A DNA stretch of 64,000 bases from Chryseobacterium piscicola (GCF_900156685.1 NZ_FTOJ01000001.1:558001-622000), one strand, 5' to 3'; positions 1 through 8,576 are shown, counted from the first letter of the stretch. Numbers and translations: made by a program. Notes: generated by a model not told the origin, from the letters alone.

Positions 1-1
1 A

Positions 2-256
2 ATCTTTGGAAGTGAAAAAAGCATTCTTTCTTCAAAATTTGGTTTTCAGGGAGAAGTCTATGACCGAAACCGCCAATATAAAGAAGTGCTTCCGAAAACT
101 TCCGGAAGTGCTTTGTACGGTAAGTTTGGTTTTGAAGCTTCTTACAAAAAATTCAGTCTGGGAACAGAACTAATGCTTCCGACTTACACCAATCTGGCAG
201 GCGGAGATATTGAAGCGAAATCAAGATTTTATGTATTCCTTAATTTTGGAATTTAA
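2..256 (+). CDS. C-terminal end of an outer-membrane beta-barrel protein (partial)
   Basis: The reading frame is open from the left edge and ends with TAA at 254-256. The 84 visible residues alternate polar and hydrophobic or aromatic positions (for example LYGKFGFEASYKKFSLG) and finish FYVFLNFGI, the pattern of closing strands of an outer-membrane barrel. The N-terminus lies outside the window, so family and substrate cannot be named. A strong hairpin terminator follows directly. Confidence 0.55.
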   Translation: MFGSEKSILSSKFGFQGEVYDRNRQYKEVLPKTSGSALYGKFGFEASYKKFSLGTELMLPTYTNLAGGDIEAKSRFYVFLNFGI

Positions 257-262
257 AACAAG

Positions 263-290
263 AAACCGCATGTTATTACGCATGCGGTTT
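263..290. terminator. Bidirectional intrinsic terminator
   Basis: Ten-base arms AAACCGCATG (263-272) and CATGCGGTTT (281-290) enclose an 8-base loop. A T run follows on the plus strand and A-rich sequence precedes it. It lies between two convergent genes and can serve both. Confidence 0.75.
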
Positions 291-296
291 TTAAGT

Positions 297-863
297 TTAT
301 TGTAATTTGTCAAAATCATTAATATACAGTGAAGTTATACTTCCTTCGATTAAATTTTTATTATTATGTCCAATATCTTTTCTAATTTGATTCATGAATT
401 GTTCCTGATGAAGAATTACTTCTCTCAAGCTAATTCCTTGGTTTGCTGAAAACTTCGTTAAATTATTTTTCCAATCAATATAAGATTTCAATATATGATC
501 AGGAAACCATATTATAGCTTTTTGATTAAATTCGCGAAAAAACTTTACCATTTCGTCATTTGTTATTTCTTCATCAGTGTTATTTTTTAGCATTACACTA
601 AAATAAAAATTGAAAAATTCCTCATAAATTGGTATTTTTTTATTTCTAATCTCTAGTTCGATAGCCTTTTTCCTTTCCAAATATCTCGTTATGTAAAAGC
701 TACTTATTGTAATTGTTCCACCAATGATTGTTATAAAAATATTGATATCAATTTTACTGAAATTTTCGAACGCAAATATGGTTAATTTATATATTAACCA
801 ACAAATTCCAAGAATAAATAACATTCCAATTATTCCATTGACTAAATTTGATTTATTTTTCAT
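297..863 (-). CDS. Hypothetical protein with two N-terminal membrane segments
   Basis: A 188-aa protein of unknown function. Two hydrophobic segments (about residues 10-30 and 40-58) are followed by the basic stretch RYLERKKAIELEIRNKK and a mostly helical, charged cytoplasmic domain of about 120 residues. No catalytic motif was recognised. The gene ends next to the terminator at 263-290 and stands alone, with tRNA-Glu genes upstream. The layout of an anchor plus a soluble helical part is seen in many uncharacterised bacterial proteins, so no role is proposed. Confidence 0.7.
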   Translation of the reverse strand: MKNKSNLVNGIIGMLFILGICWLIYKLTIFAFENFSKIDINIFITIIGGTITISSFYITRYLERKKAIELEIRNKKIPIYEEFFNFYFSVMLKNNTDEEITNDEMVKFFREFNQKAIIWFPDHILKSYIDWKNNLTKFSANQGISLREVILHQEQFMNQIRKDIGHNNKNLIEGSITSLYINDFDKLQ

Positions 864-908
864 GATTTTATACTGTTTTTAAAATAGTTGTAAATTTATC
901 AAAAATAA

Positions 909-940
909 AAAAAGAGATTTCAAAACTGAAATCTCTTTTT
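909..940 (-). terminator. Terminator of the tRNA-Glu pair
   Basis: A 14-base inverted repeat (AAAAAGAGATTTCA at 909-922 and its complement at 927-940) with a 4-base loop. It lies immediately 3' of the tRNA on the minus strand and is followed there by a long T run (complement of 901-908). Its symmetry means it could act in both directions. Confidence 0.75.
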
Positions 941-941
941 G

Positions 942-1013
942 TAGCCCGTAGGGGAGTCGAACCCCTCTTACCAGGATGAAAACCTGAGGTCCTAACCGAT
1001 AGACGAACGGGCC
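942..1013 (-). tRNA. tRNA-Glu (UUC)
   Basis: The reverse strand folds as a cloverleaf with acceptor GGCCCGT/ACGGGCT and a 7-base anticodon loop TTTTCAT (anticodon TTC, glutamate). The T arm carries GGTTCGACTCC. The discriminator base is A, and CCA is not encoded. The sequence is identical to the second copy at 1081-1152, so the two are a tandem duplication with a 67-bp spacer. Confidence 0.95.
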
Positions 1014-1080
1014 ATCTACCATCACACTATAAATAGCGGGTTAGTAATTTTGAATTTTTAAAAGTTTCAATTCTTTTTAG

Positions 1081-1152
1081 TAGCCCGTAGGGGAGTCGAA
1101 CCCCTCTTACCAGGATGAAAACCTGAGGTCCTAACCGATAGACGAACGGGCC
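1081..1152 (-). tRNA. tRNA-Glu (UUC), second identical copy
   Basis: Base-for-base the same 72-nt cloverleaf as the gene at 942-1013, with anticodon TTC and no encoded CCA. It sits 12 bp downstream of rpsT on the same strand and may be cotranscribed with it. The only recognised terminator lies beyond the second tRNA. Confidence 0.95.
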
Positions 1153-1164
1153 TACTATAATTAA

Positions 1165-1419
1165 TTACGCTAACTTGTTAACGTGCTTAGTCAATTTACT
1201 TTTCAAGTTAGCCGCTTTGTTCTTGTGGATAATATTTTTCTTAGCTAATTTATCCAATAAAGCGATAACTTTTGGCAATTGTTCTGTTGCTGCAGTTTTA
1301 TCCTCTTCATTTCTTAACCCTTTGATTGCTGTTCTAGCAGTCTTGTGGTAGTATCTGTTACGAACTTTTCTAACTTCGTTTTGTCTTATTCTTTTAAGTG
1401 CTGATTTATGATTTGCCAT
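1165..1419 (-). CDS. rpsT: 30S ribosomal protein S20
   Basis: An 84-aa, strongly basic protein starting [17 protein letters not shown], the signature S20 N-terminus, and matching the family in length (about 85 aa). S20 binds 16S rRNA early in 30S assembly. An upstream in-frame ATG would add MHSHLND, which is not part of the family, and the promoter at 1438-1469 places the transcript start too close for it, so 1419 was chosen. Two tRNA-Glu genes follow on the same strand. Confidence 0.97.
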   Translation of the reverse strand: MANHKSALKRIRQNEVRKVRNRYYHKTARTAIKGLRNEEDKTAATEQLPKVIALLDKLAKKNIIHKNKAANLKSKLTKHVNKLA

Positions 1420-1437
1420 ATCGTTCAAATGTGAGTG

Positions 1438-1469
1438 CAAATTTATAAACTTTTTTTTTACCAGCCAAA
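1438..1469 (-). promoter_or_regulatory. Bacteroidota-type promoter of rpsT
   Basis: On the minus strand TTTG (1466-1469) is followed after 20 bases by TAAATTTG (1438-1445). This matches the -33 and -7 elements (TTTG and TAnnTTTG) known from Bacteroidota housekeeping promoters. It is 19 bp upstream of the rpsT start. Confidence 0.65.
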
Positions 1470-1492
1470 TTTATTTTAAAAAAAAATAAACT

Positions 1493-1807
1493 TTATTCTG
1501 AGAGGTATTTTTTTAGTTTATCTAATGCTTGTTCTAATTTTATATTCTGTTGTTCTTTTTCTATTTTTCTGATTATGCTCGTTAGCATGCTCAGTGCATT
1601 ATTCCATTCCCCAGTGTTGTTGGTGAACGTTATTCCGTCAATCAGTACCTCAAAGGCACTTCTCTCACCGTTCCTGTAGAGTCTGAAACTTATTTTATCA
1701 TCTCTGCCTGTAATCCCTTCTTCATTGATTTTTAAATCGTAACTTTTTGGGTTCGAGTGGATTTTATTAAAAAGCAATTTTGCTTCCTGTATTTTTAAAT
1801 CCGGCAT
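1493..1807 (-). CDS. Hypothetical protein, 104 aa
   Basis: A small soluble protein with no signal peptide or membrane segment. The middle (residues about 25-60) looks like a beta-rich unit with LKINEEGITGRDD and FRLYRNGERSAFEVLIDG. The last 40 residues are helical and charged (SIIRKIEKEQQNIKLEQALDKLKKYL), suggesting a coiled coil. No family was recognised. It stands alone, with a likely promoter about 150 bp upstream. Confidence 0.7.
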   Translation of the reverse strand: MPDLKIQEAKLLFNKIHSNPKSYDLKINEEGITGRDDKISFRLYRNGERSAFEVLIDGITFTNNTGEWNNALSMLTSIIRKIEKEQQNIKLEQALDKLKKYLSE

Positions 1808-2330
1808 GATATCAAATTTGGTAATCTAAGAGTTATATACATTCTAGATTTACGATATTTAGAGACTTAAAGATTTGTAAAAACAAAATTATTTAAAAAA
1901 CCAATATCCTCATCCGTCAAAGTAAAAAAACGCCTAATCTCCCTTTTAGATTGGTGCAAAGGTAATATTTTTTTCTTTTTTTCAAAATAGAGATATTAAA
2001 TTAATCTAAATTTTTGTTAAAATGCTAATTATCAGCTCGAAATAAATAGCTTATCAATTATTATTTTTAATTTTTTTCCTAATTAATGGTGTTTTAGTTG
2101 TACAGCAGTTGTGTTTTTTGCAATTTCAATAATTTTAACTGCTGTAGTTTCCTTTGTGAAAAGTATATTTTGTAAAAAAGTATTGATTTGTCTTTTGGTT
2201 TGAAGAAAAGAAAAATGTCTTGAAATTTTATTTTTTTAATAGGCTCTAAGTTGGTGCAAATAATAATTTCTGCCAAATTGAGTACCAATGGAATTTTAAT
2301 TCTAATTTTGAACATTATATTTCTACAGAA
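1808..2330. other. Intergenic region between divergent genes
   Basis: AT-rich 523-bp region between the minus-strand hypothetical gene and the response regulator gene. It contains the promoter at 1957-1986 and two copies of TTGGTGCAAA (1951-1960, 2251-2260). An open minus-strand frame at 2094-2315 has low-complexity composition and is not credible as a gene. No plus-strand TAnnTTTG element was found before the regulator. Confidence 0.5.
1957..1986 (-). promoter_or_regulatory. Likely promoter of the 104-aa hypothetical gene
   Basis: On the minus strand TTTG (1983-1986) and TACCTTTG (1957-1964) are separated by 18 bases, close to the Bacteroidota consensus. The leader would be about 150 nt and starts with an imperfect hairpin (1932-1953). 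Confidence 0.45.
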
Positions 2331-3683
2331 TTGAACACCATATTAATCATCGATGATGAGGCTAAGATAAGATCGCTGCTCTCAAGAATTATCAGCTTGG
2401 AAGGGTTTCAGGTTTTCGAAGCAAGTAATCTAAAAGCAGGTCTCAAAAGACTTGAACTATCGGATATTGAAATCGTTATTTGCGATGTTAAACTTCCTGA
2501 TGGCAACGGAGTGGAGTTTTCGAAAATTGTTAAAGAAAAATTTCCTTTCGTGGAAATCATTCTGTTAACAGCCTTCGGGAATATTCCGGATGGTGTGATG
2601 GCTATAAAAAATGGAGCTTTCGATTATATTACCAAAGGTGATGACAACACCAAAATTCTTCCACTTATTTATAAAGCTTCTGATAAGGTAGCTTTGAATA
2701 AGAGGGTTATTCATCTTGAAAAACAGTTGAATAACAAACAGTCTTTCGATAGCATTATAGGAAAATCAGACGTTTTAATTTCTGCCATTGATTCTGCTAA
2801 AAAAGTATCTGGAACCGATGCTACCGTTCTTCTTACCGGAGAAACGGGTACTGGAAAAGAGGTTTTTGCTCAAGCCATCCATCATTCTAGTAAAAGATGT
2901 AAAAGGAATTTTATTGCCATAAACTGTTCAGCTTTTGGAAAAGATTTGTTGGAAAATGAACTGTTTGGTCATAAAGCAGGCGCTTTTACCGGTGCTCTAA
3001 AAGATAGTAAGGGTATTTTTGAAGAAGCCAATCAGGGAACGGTTTTCCTTGATGAAATTGGTGAAATGCCTTTAGATTTACAGGCAAAGTTATTGCGAGT
3101 GTTAGAATCTGGAGAGTTTTTGAAAGTAGGTGATAGCAAACCAACTAAAACCGATGTCCGAATTATTGCAGCAACCAACAGAAATTTAAAAACAGAAATA
3201 GAGAATGGAAATTTTCGTGAAGATTTGTATTACAGAATCAATATTTTCCAGATTAAACTTCCTTCATTAAGAGAAAGAGTAGCTGATATTGAATTGTTAG
3301 TTAAATTTTTCTTGAAACGTTTTTCGCTTAAAAGTGGTAAAAATATCACTTCTGTATCTTCAGATTATTTAAAAGCATTAAAAAATCATCCTTGGAAGGG
3401 TAATATTCGCGAATTTAGAAATGTAATTGAACGAAGCGTGATTCTTACAGATTCATCTGAATTAGAAATAGATAGTCTTCCTTTGGATATTTCGGTTTAC
3501 AATAACGAGATAGATTCTTCTCAAACAAAAATGATGTCTGCATTTTCAATGGCAACTGCAGAAAAAATGCAAATCCAGAAAGTTCTTATTCATACCAAAG
3601 GCAATAAAGCAGAAGCTGCTCGTTTGCTCGAAATAGGTATTGCAACCTTGTACCGAAAGGTTGAAGAATACAAAATTTCGTAA
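2331..3683 (+). CDS. Sigma-54-dependent response regulator (NtrC family), probable kdp regulator
   Basis: A 450-aa three-domain activator. Receiver residues 1-120 carry the acidic pair D8/D9 and the phosphoacceptor D52 (VICDVKLPDG). An AAA+ domain follows, with Walker A GETGTGKE, the sigma-54 contact loop GAFTGA, Walker B VFLDEIGEMP and arginine-finger region. The C-terminus is a Fis-type helix-turn-helix (NKAEAARLLEIGIATLYRKV). The start is TTG at 2331: no in-frame ATG lies between the upstream stop at 2247 and the conserved ILIIDDE. The gene heads the kdp locus, where most bacteria carry OmpR-type KdpE, so it is inferred to be the output partner of the kinases at 10550-13410. A terminator follows, separating it from kdp transcription. 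Confidence 0.9.
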   Translation: MNTILIIDDEAKIRSLLSRIISLEGFQVFEASNLKAGLKRLELSDIEIVICDVKLPDGNGVEFSKIVKEKFPFVEIILLTAFGNIPDGVMAIKNGAFDYITKGDDNTKILPLIYKASDKVALNKRVIHLEKQLNNKQSFDSIIGKSDVLISAIDSAKKVSGTDATVLLTGETGTGKEVFAQAIHHSSKRCKRNFIAINCSAFGKDLLENELFGHKAGAFTGALKDSKGIFEEANQGTVFLDEIGEMPLDLQAKLLRVLESGEFLKVGDSKPTKTDVRIIAATNRNLKTEIENGNFREDLYYRINIFQIKLPSLRERVADIELLVKFFLKRFSLKSGKNITSVSSDYLKALKNHPWKGNIREFRNVIERSVILTDSSELEIDSLPLDISVYNNEIDSSQTKMMSAFSMATAEKMQIQKVLIHTKGNKAEAARLLEIGIATLYRKVEEYKIS

Positions 3684-3705
3684 AAATATTTCCGTTTTGA
3701 TAACG

Positions 3706-3731
3706 ACCCTATCATTTTGATAGGGTTTTTT
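3706..3731 (+). terminator. Intrinsic terminator after the response regulator gene
   Basis: Nine-base arms ACCCTATCA (3706-3714) and TGATAGGGT (3718-3726) with a 3-base loop, followed by a run of six T. It makes the regulator a separate unit from the kdp genes. Confidence 0.85.
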
Positions 3732-3812
3732 ATGTTCTATAAATACGTTGATTTTCAATAAAAACTTGGTTTTCAGTGTTTTGCGATGTTTTTGTGTGTG
3801 AAGGTATAAATA

Positions 3813-3830
3813 TTGGCATTATACATTCAA
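3813..3830 (+). promoter_or_regulatory. Weak candidate sigma-54 promoter of the kdp operon
   Basis: TTGGCATTATACATTCA begins at 3813, 29 bp before the next gene. The -24 part (TTGGCA) fits the sigma-54 consensus, but the -12 part reads ATTCA rather than TTGCA. It is offered because the adjacent regulator is a sigma-54 activator and no TAnnTTTG element was found in 3732-3841. The match is poor. Confidence 0.25.
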
Positions 3831-3841
3831 AACAAATCTAC

Positions 3842-4201
3842 ATGAACCATACAGAAGCAATCAAGGAAATTATAGAAGTAATTCCTGAGATGCAACAAGA
3901 ATTTAATGAATCTTACAAAACAACCAGTCCTTACATGGTAATCAATGCTTTCACTAAACAAATTAAAAAGCTGATTAAAAATCATGATCAGAAGATGCTG
4001 AAAAAATGCATTCAGAAAATGAATAAATTATACAACAGAGGCGATCACAAACTGAAAGGAGCAATTGAAAATATTTTCGTGTATTCCATAGACAGTTTCA
4101 CGTTTTGTAGTGAACCTGCTTATAAAAAAATGATTTTCGATAAAATGTCAGTGAGTCTGCAGAATAATTACTTGCACCAAGTTTATAAATCTGGAATTTA
4201 A
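3842..4201 (+). CDS. Hypothetical 119-aa protein at the head of the kdp operon
   Basis: A soluble, helical, lysine-rich protein (MNHTEAIKEIIEVIPEMQQE at the N-terminus; KKLIKNHDQKMLKKCIQKM in the middle) without signal peptide or membrane segment. The frame is open 22 codons further upstream, but that extension is unlike protein and lacks a good start, so the ATG at 3842 was chosen. No family is assigned. Only 13 bp separate it from the next small gene and it is the first gene after the terminator, so it is likely cotranscribed with kdpFABC and may act in potassium response; that role is inference from position only. Confidence 0.7.
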   Translation: MNHTEAIKEIIEVIPEMQQEFNESYKTTSPYMVINAFTKQIKKLIKNHDQKMLKKCIQKMNKLYNRGDHKLKGAIENIFVYSIDSFTFCSEPAYKKMIFDKMSVSLQNNYLHQVYKSGI

Positions 4202-4214
4202 AATTAAAAAAATA

Positions 4215-4355
4215 ATGAAATCTAAAATAAGAAAAATAGGAGATTGGAAACTTCTGAAGTCTACCCGTGAAAAGCATAATCTAGATGTGATTACCATCAA
4301 TATTGCTGTAATCCTTGGTGTTTTTGTAGCTGCTGCAATTCTGCAGATTAATTAA
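4215..4355 (+). CDS. Small single-span membrane protein (46 aa), kdp operon
   Basis: Begins MKSKIRKIGDWKLLKSTREK, a basic cytoplasmic segment, followed by one hydrophobic helix (about residues 25-44, INIAVILGVFVAAAIL). By the positive-inside rule the N-terminus is cytoplasmic. It is one of four consecutive tiny genes between the 119-aa gene and kdpA, spaced 11-18 bp apart. Function unknown; position suggests a Kdp accessory peptide. Confidence 0.6.
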   Translation: MKSKIRKIGDWKLLKSTREKHNLDVITINIAVILGVFVAAAILQIN

Positions 4356-4366
4356 AATTAAATAAA

Positions 4367-4450
4367 ATGATAACAATTATTCTATTAATAACAGCAGTTG
4401 TGTTATTTGTTTTGTTTTATAGTCTCGTTGAATATTTCGACACAATTTAA
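4367..4450 (+). CDS. Putative 27-aa hydrophobic peptide, kdp operon
   Basis: Encodes MITIILLITAVVLFVLFYSL followed by VEYFDTI: a single membrane helix with an acidic tail. It lies 11 bp after the 46-aa gene and 10 bp before kdpF. It resembles KdpF in size and layout but lacks the PEKF end. Whether it is translated cannot be decided from the sequence. Confidence 0.45.
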   Translation: MITIILLITAVVLFVLFYSLVEYFDTI

Positions 4451-4460
4451 ATTAAAAAAG

Positions 4461-4538
4461 ATGACCATACTATTCTTATTGTCAATAGCCATATTCATTT
4501 ATATCTGCTATGTGCTTGTAAAACCAGAAAAATTTTAA
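4461..4538 (+). CDS. kdpF: KdpF, small subunit of the potassium-transporting ATPase
   Basis: A 25-aa peptide, MTILFLLSIAIFIYICYVLV then KPEKF. The single membrane helix and the terminal (K/R)PEKF match the KdpF family, whose members are about 25-30 aa and precede kdpA. KdpF stabilises the KdpABC complex in the inner membrane. Here one more small gene is interposed between it and kdpA. Confidence 0.8.
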   Translation: MTILFLLSIAIFIYICYVLVKPEKF

Positions 4539-4556
4539 AAATAATTTAATAAGCAA

Positions 4557-4676
4557 ATGAACCGCAAGATAATACATCAAATGAAAGAGTGGGGAATTCT
4601 GGTTTTTTGGATCAGCTTCGTTATTGCTTTTTTGTACTTGGTGATTTCCGTAAAAGAATTTGCATTAATTCATTAA
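4557..4676 (+). CDS. Small membrane protein (39 aa) between kdpF and kdpA
   Basis: Encodes a basic N-terminus (MNRKIIHQMKEW) and one long hydrophobic helix (GILVFWISFVIAFLYLVI), ending SVKEFALIH. It stops 7 bp before the kdpA start, a spacing typical of translational coupling. No family recognised; it is probably expressed with the Kdp pump. Confidence 0.55.
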   Translation: MNRKIIHQMKEWGILVFWISFVIAFLYLVISVKEFALIH

Positions 4677-4683
4677 ACAAACT

Positions 4684-6378
4684 ATGAACACTGAAATCTT
4701 AGGCGTTGTAGCGATGTTTTTAATAACATTGCTATTGGCGATACCTTTTGGAAAGTATATTTCAAAAGTTTACACAGGAGAAAAAACCTTTCTTGATCCT
4801 GTTTTCAAACCCGTAGAAAAATTTTTCTACAAAATATCAGGTATTAATCCTGATTATGAAATGAATTGGAAACAGCATTTAACAGCACTTTTAACTATCA
4901 ATTTCTTATGGTTTTTCATCAGTATGCTGATTTTGATGAATATCAGCTGGCTGCCACTCAACCCAGACGGAAATCCGGATATGTCGCCGGATTTAGCTTT
5001 CAATACAACCATTTCTTTTTTAGTCAACTGTAATTTACAGCATTACTCAGGCGAAACCGGAATAAGTTACTTAGGACAAATTTGGTTAATGTTTCTGCAA
5101 TTTGTTTCTGCAGCAACAGGAATTGCCGCTTCAATTGTTGTTTTTAAAGCTTTCAGAGAAAAATCAACAGAAAAACTGGGGAATTTTTATGACTATTTCC
5201 TTAAATCAACGACTAGAATTTTATTACCGCTATCATTCCTGATGGGTGCCGTAATGGTGTTTCAGGGAATGCCGATGACTTTCAACGGCAAAGATAAAAT
5301 GATTACGCTTGAAGGTGAAAATGTAGAGGTTTCTACAGGCCCCGTTGCAGCATTTGTTCCCATAAAACACGTGGGAACCAATGGTGGAGGTTTTTTTGGC
5401 GCCAATGGATCACATCCGCTTGAAAATCCGAATTATTTTACCAATATGGTGGAGATGTTTGCGCAACTTATTATTCCTATGGCGATGGTTTTTGCATTTG
5501 GATACTTTATACGCAGAAAGAAATTTGGATACATGATTTTTGGAGTCATGACGGTAGGATTTCTTTTGCTGGCTGTACCAACAGTTATCATGGAAATGAA
5601 TGGTAACCCCGCAATCAGTCAAATGGGCATTGATCAGTCACTCGGCGCAATGGAAGGAAAAGAAGTTCGATTCGGTTCTGCTGCTTCAGGTTTTTGGAGT
5701 ATTGTGACCACTGTAATTTCTACAGGTTCTGTTAATTCTATGCACGACAGCGCAATGCCACTTTCAGGAATGACCCAAATGCTTGCAATGATGGTAAACG
5801 CTTTCTATGGAGGTGATGGAGCAGGTATCCTGAATATATTTATCTACATTATTCTTGCAGTATTCATCAGTGGATTGATGGTTGGTCGTACTCCCGAATT
5901 TATGGGTAAAAAAATTGAAGCCCGTGAAATGAAAATTGCCATGATTGTAGCACTCTTTCATCCTTTTCTTATTCTTGCTGGAACTGCAATAGCTACTTAT
6001 TTTCCTGATCTAGGTACTTCCACGCTCAATAATCCGGGATTTCATGGTTTCAGCGAAGTATTGTACGAGTATACATCTTCAGCAGCCAATAACGGAAGCG
6101 GTTTCGAAGGGTTAGGCGATAATAATCTTTTTTGGAACATTTCTACAGGAATTGTCTTGTTGCTCGGTCGTTTCTTACCAATTATAGGCCCTGTTGCAAT
6201 TGCAGGATTATTGGCTAAGAAAAAATACATTCCCGAAGGGGAAGGAACGCTGAAAACCGATACTTCAACATTCGGACTGATGACTTTTGCAGTGATTGCA
6301 ATTATTGCAGCATTATCATTCTTTCCGGCATTGGCTTTGGGCCCGATTGCAGAATATTTTTCAATGAAATCGCTATGA
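4684..6378 (+). CDS. kdpA: Potassium-transporting ATPase subunit A
   Basis: A 564-aa channel-like subunit of the P-type K+ pump, related to the SKT channel superfamily. The four pore-loop signatures are visible: NCNLQHYSG (115-123), GTNGGGFFG (231-239), STGSVNSMHD (346-355) and NNGSGFEG (about 469-476). About ten membrane segments surround them. Length fits the family (about 560). KdpA selects and binds K+, and KdpB energises transport. The gene is 102 bp upstream of kdpB, a longer gap than usual, with no recognised terminator in it. Confidence 0.97.
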   Translation: MNTEILGVVAMFLITLLLAIPFGKYISKVYTGEKTFLDPVFKPVEKFFYKISGINPDYEMNWKQHLTALLTINFLWFFISMLILMNISWLPLNPDGNPDMSPDLAFNTTISFLVNCNLQHYSGETGISYLGQIWLMFLQFVSAATGIAASIVVFKAFREKSTEKLGNFYDYFLKSTTRILLPLSFLMGAVMVFQGMPMTFNGKDKMITLEGENVEVSTGPVAAFVPIKHVGTNGGGFFGANGSHPLENPNYFTNMVEMFAQLIIPMAMVFAFGYFIRRKKFGYMIFGVMTVGFLLLAVPTVIMEMNGNPAISQMGIDQSLGAMEGKEVRFGSAASGFWSIVTTVISTGSVNSMHDSAMPLSGMTQMLAMMVNAFYGGDGAGILNIFIYIILAVFISGLMVGRTPEFMGKKIEAREMKIAMIVALFHPFLILAGTAIATYFPDLGTSTLNNPGFHGFSEVLYEYTSSAANNGSGFEGLGDNNLFWNISTGIVLLLGRFLPIIGPVAIAGLLAKKKYIPEGEGTLKTDTSTFGLMTFAVIAIIAALSFFPALALGPIAEYFSMKSL

Positions 6379-6480
6379 TTTGGATACCCAAACACAAATA
6401 AAGATGACGCGATTCAATATGACAAATGAAAAACAATATGTATCTACATATTAAATAAATTTTAAATAAAAGAAATTAAA

Positions 6481-8490
6481 ATGACTCAAAATAAATCTTT
6501 GTTTCAAAAAGAATTGGTTCAGGAAGCATTGAAACAGTCTTTTGTGAAACTGAATCCGAAACTAATGTTTAAAAACCCCGTCATGTTTCTTGTATGGCTC
6601 GGTACATTGGTGATGTTTTTTGTAAGCGTCTGGACTTTGACAGGAGAAAAATCTCAGGGAAGTTTTGCTTACAACTTTACGGTATTCATTATTCTTTTGC
6701 TCACCGTTCTTTTTGGAAACTTTGCTGAAGCAATTGCCGAAGCCAGAGGAAAGGCTCAGGCAGACAGTCTTCGGAAAACAAGAGAAGAAACGCCTGCAAA
6801 ACTTCAAAATGGTGAAACTATCTCTTCATCTAAATTACAGAAAGGGGACGTTTTTGTTTGTGAAGCCGGAGATATTATTCCTTCAGACGGAGAAATAATT
6901 GAAGGACTCGCTACCATAGATGAAAGTGCGATTACCGGAGAATCTGCTCCCGTAATTCGTGAATCGGGTGGTGATAAAAGTTCTGTAACAGGAGGAACAA
7001 AAGTTTTGTCGGATAAAATTGTTGTACAAGTGACAACGCAACCCGGCGAAAGCTTTTTAGATAAAATGATAGCTTTAGTGGAAGGTGCTTCAAGGCAAAA
7101 AACGCCAAACGAGATTGCATTAACTATTTTACTGGCAGGTTTTACATTGGTTTTTATCATCGTGTGTGTAACTTTAAAACCATTCGCAGATTATTCTAAT
7201 GTCACCATTACCATTGCATCATTTATCTCACTTTTTGTATGTCTGATACCCACAACCATTGGGGGATTATTATCTGCGATTGGTATTGCCGGGATGGATA
7301 GAGCATTGCGCGCCAACGTCATCACAAAAAGCGGTAGAGCAGTGGAGACAGCCGGAGATATCGATGTTTTACTTTTAGATAAAACAGGAACAATCACCAT
7401 CGGAAACCGTAAGGCTACAAGTTTTTATCCTGCTAGCCAAGTTGATGAAAAACAACTGATTAAAGCAGCTGTTTTGAGCTCAATGGCAGATGAAACTCCC
7501 GAAGGGAAATCAATCATAGAGCTGGCGGGTATCAATCCTTTAAGCTATGAAATCAGTAATCCTCAGTTTATCAAATTCACCGCAGAAACCAGAAGTTCAG
7601 GGATTGATTATGACGGAAACCGCATCCGAAAAGGAGCAACCGACGCCATCAGAAAAATATCGGAAGCGGCTGGAAATATTTTTCCACAAGAAATTGATTT
7701 AAAAGTTAAAGAAATTTCTCAGAATGGAGGAACGCCACTCGTAGTTTCAGAAAATGAAAAAGTTCTGGGAGTGATTGAACTTCAGGATATCATTAAACCC
7801 GGAATCAGCGAACGTTTCGAACGTCTCCGAAAAATGGGGATAAAAACGGTAATGGTGACCGGAGATAATCCACTTACAGCAAAATTTATTGCTGAAAAAG
7901 CAGGTGTTGACGATTTTATTGCCGAAGCAAAACCGGAAGATAAAATGAACTATATCAAAAAAGAACAACAGGAAGGTCGTCTGGTTGCCATGATGGGTGA
8001 CGGTACCAATGATGCTCCGGCATTGGCTCAGGCAGATGTAGGCGTTGCCATGAACAGTGGAACTCAGGCTGCAAAAGAAGCCGGAAATATGGTTGATTTG
8101 GATAACGATCCCACAAAACTGATTGAAGTTGTAGAAATTGGTAAACAATTGCTGATGACAAGAGGAACGCTGACAACATTCAGTATCGCCAATGATGTTG
8201 CGAAGTATTTTGCCATTATTCCGGCATTGTTTATCACCGCAATTCCAGCACTGCAGGGTTTAAACATCATGAATCTTCACAGTCCGGAAAGTGCAATTTT
8301 ATCGGCAGTTATTTTCAACGCGATTATCATCCCGATATTAATTCCACTGGCATTGAAAGGAGTGGCTTATAAACCAATCGGCGCATCAGCCTTGCTAAGA
8401 CGTAATCTATTCATCTTCGGATTGGGTGGAGTTATTATTCCTTTTATCGGAATTAAAATCATTGACATCATTGTATCCTTATTTTTCTAA
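6481..8490 (+). CDS. kdpB: Potassium-transporting ATPase subunit B (P-type ATPase)
   Basis: A 669-aa catalytic subunit. The actuator motif TGES is at 152-155, the phosphorylated aspartate is D300 in DKTGTIT, and the hinge motif [18 protein letters not shown] follows near 500. Membrane segments lie at about 30-85, 215-265 and in the C-terminal 100 residues. KdpB hydrolyses ATP and drives K+ through KdpA. The gene is intact and of normal family length (about 680). An extended hairpin separates it from kdpC. Confidence 0.97.
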   Translation: MTQNKSLFQKELVQEALKQSFVKLNPKLMFKNPVMFLVWLGTLVMFFVSVWTLTGEKSQGSFAYNFTVFIILLLTVLFGNFAEAIAEARGKAQADSLRKTREETPAKLQNGETISSSKLQKGDVFVCEAGDIIPSDGEIIEGLATIDESAITGESAPVIRESGGDKSSVTGGTKVLSDKIVVQVTTQPGESFLDKMIALVEGASRQKTPNEIALTILLAGFTLVFIIVCVTLKPFADYSNVTITIASFISLFVCLIPTTIGGLLSAIGIAGMDRALRANVITKSGRAVETAGDIDVLLLDKTGTITIGNRKATSFYPASQVDEKQLIKAAVLSSMADETPEGKSIIELAGINPLSYEISNPQFIKFTAETRSSGIDYDGNRIRKGATDAIRKISEAAGNIFPQEIDLKVKEISQNGGTPLVVSENEKVLGVIELQDIIKPGISERFERLRKMGIKTVMVTGDNPLTAKFIAEKAGVDDFIAEAKPEDKMNYIKKEQQEGRLVAMMGDGTNDAPALAQADVGVAMNSGTQAAKEAGNMVDLDNDPTKLIEVVEIGKQLLMTRGTLTTFSIANDVAKYFAIIPALFITAIPALQGLNIMNLHSPESAILSAVIFNAIIIPILIPLALKGVAYKPIGASALLRRNLFIFGLGGVIIPFIGIKIIDIIVSLFF

Positions 8491-8497
8491 ATATATC

Positions 8498-8576
8498 AAA
8501 GGCAAGGCAGGAAGAGACTTTTATCATGTAACTTTTCGTCCATTAACTATCTCAATTCTTCCTGCTAACTGCCTTT
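8498..8576 (+). promoter_or_regulatory. Hairpin between kdpB and kdpC, possible attenuator
   Basis: AAAGGC (8498-8503) pairs with GCCTTT (8571-8576), and GCAGGAAGA (8507-8515) pairs with TCTTCCTGC (8557-8565), leaving a small internal loop and a 41-base apical loop. The distal arm runs into TTTTT. The shape resembles a partial terminator or an mRNA processing structure that could lower kdpC relative to kdpB. Confidence 0.5.

Noticed and set aside
2094..2315. Minus-strand 73-codon frame between the hypothetical gene and the response regulator
   Set aside because: Low-complexity K/L/I/F composition, no promoter or conserved start, located in a promoter region.
3761..3789. TTGGTTTTCAGTGTTTTGC as a sigma-54 promoter
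   Set aside because: The GG and GC elements are 13 bases apart rather than the required 10.
6804..7160. 118-codon minus-strand frame inside kdpB
   Set aside because: Antisense to the actuator domain of kdpB; a composition artefact of a conserved gene.
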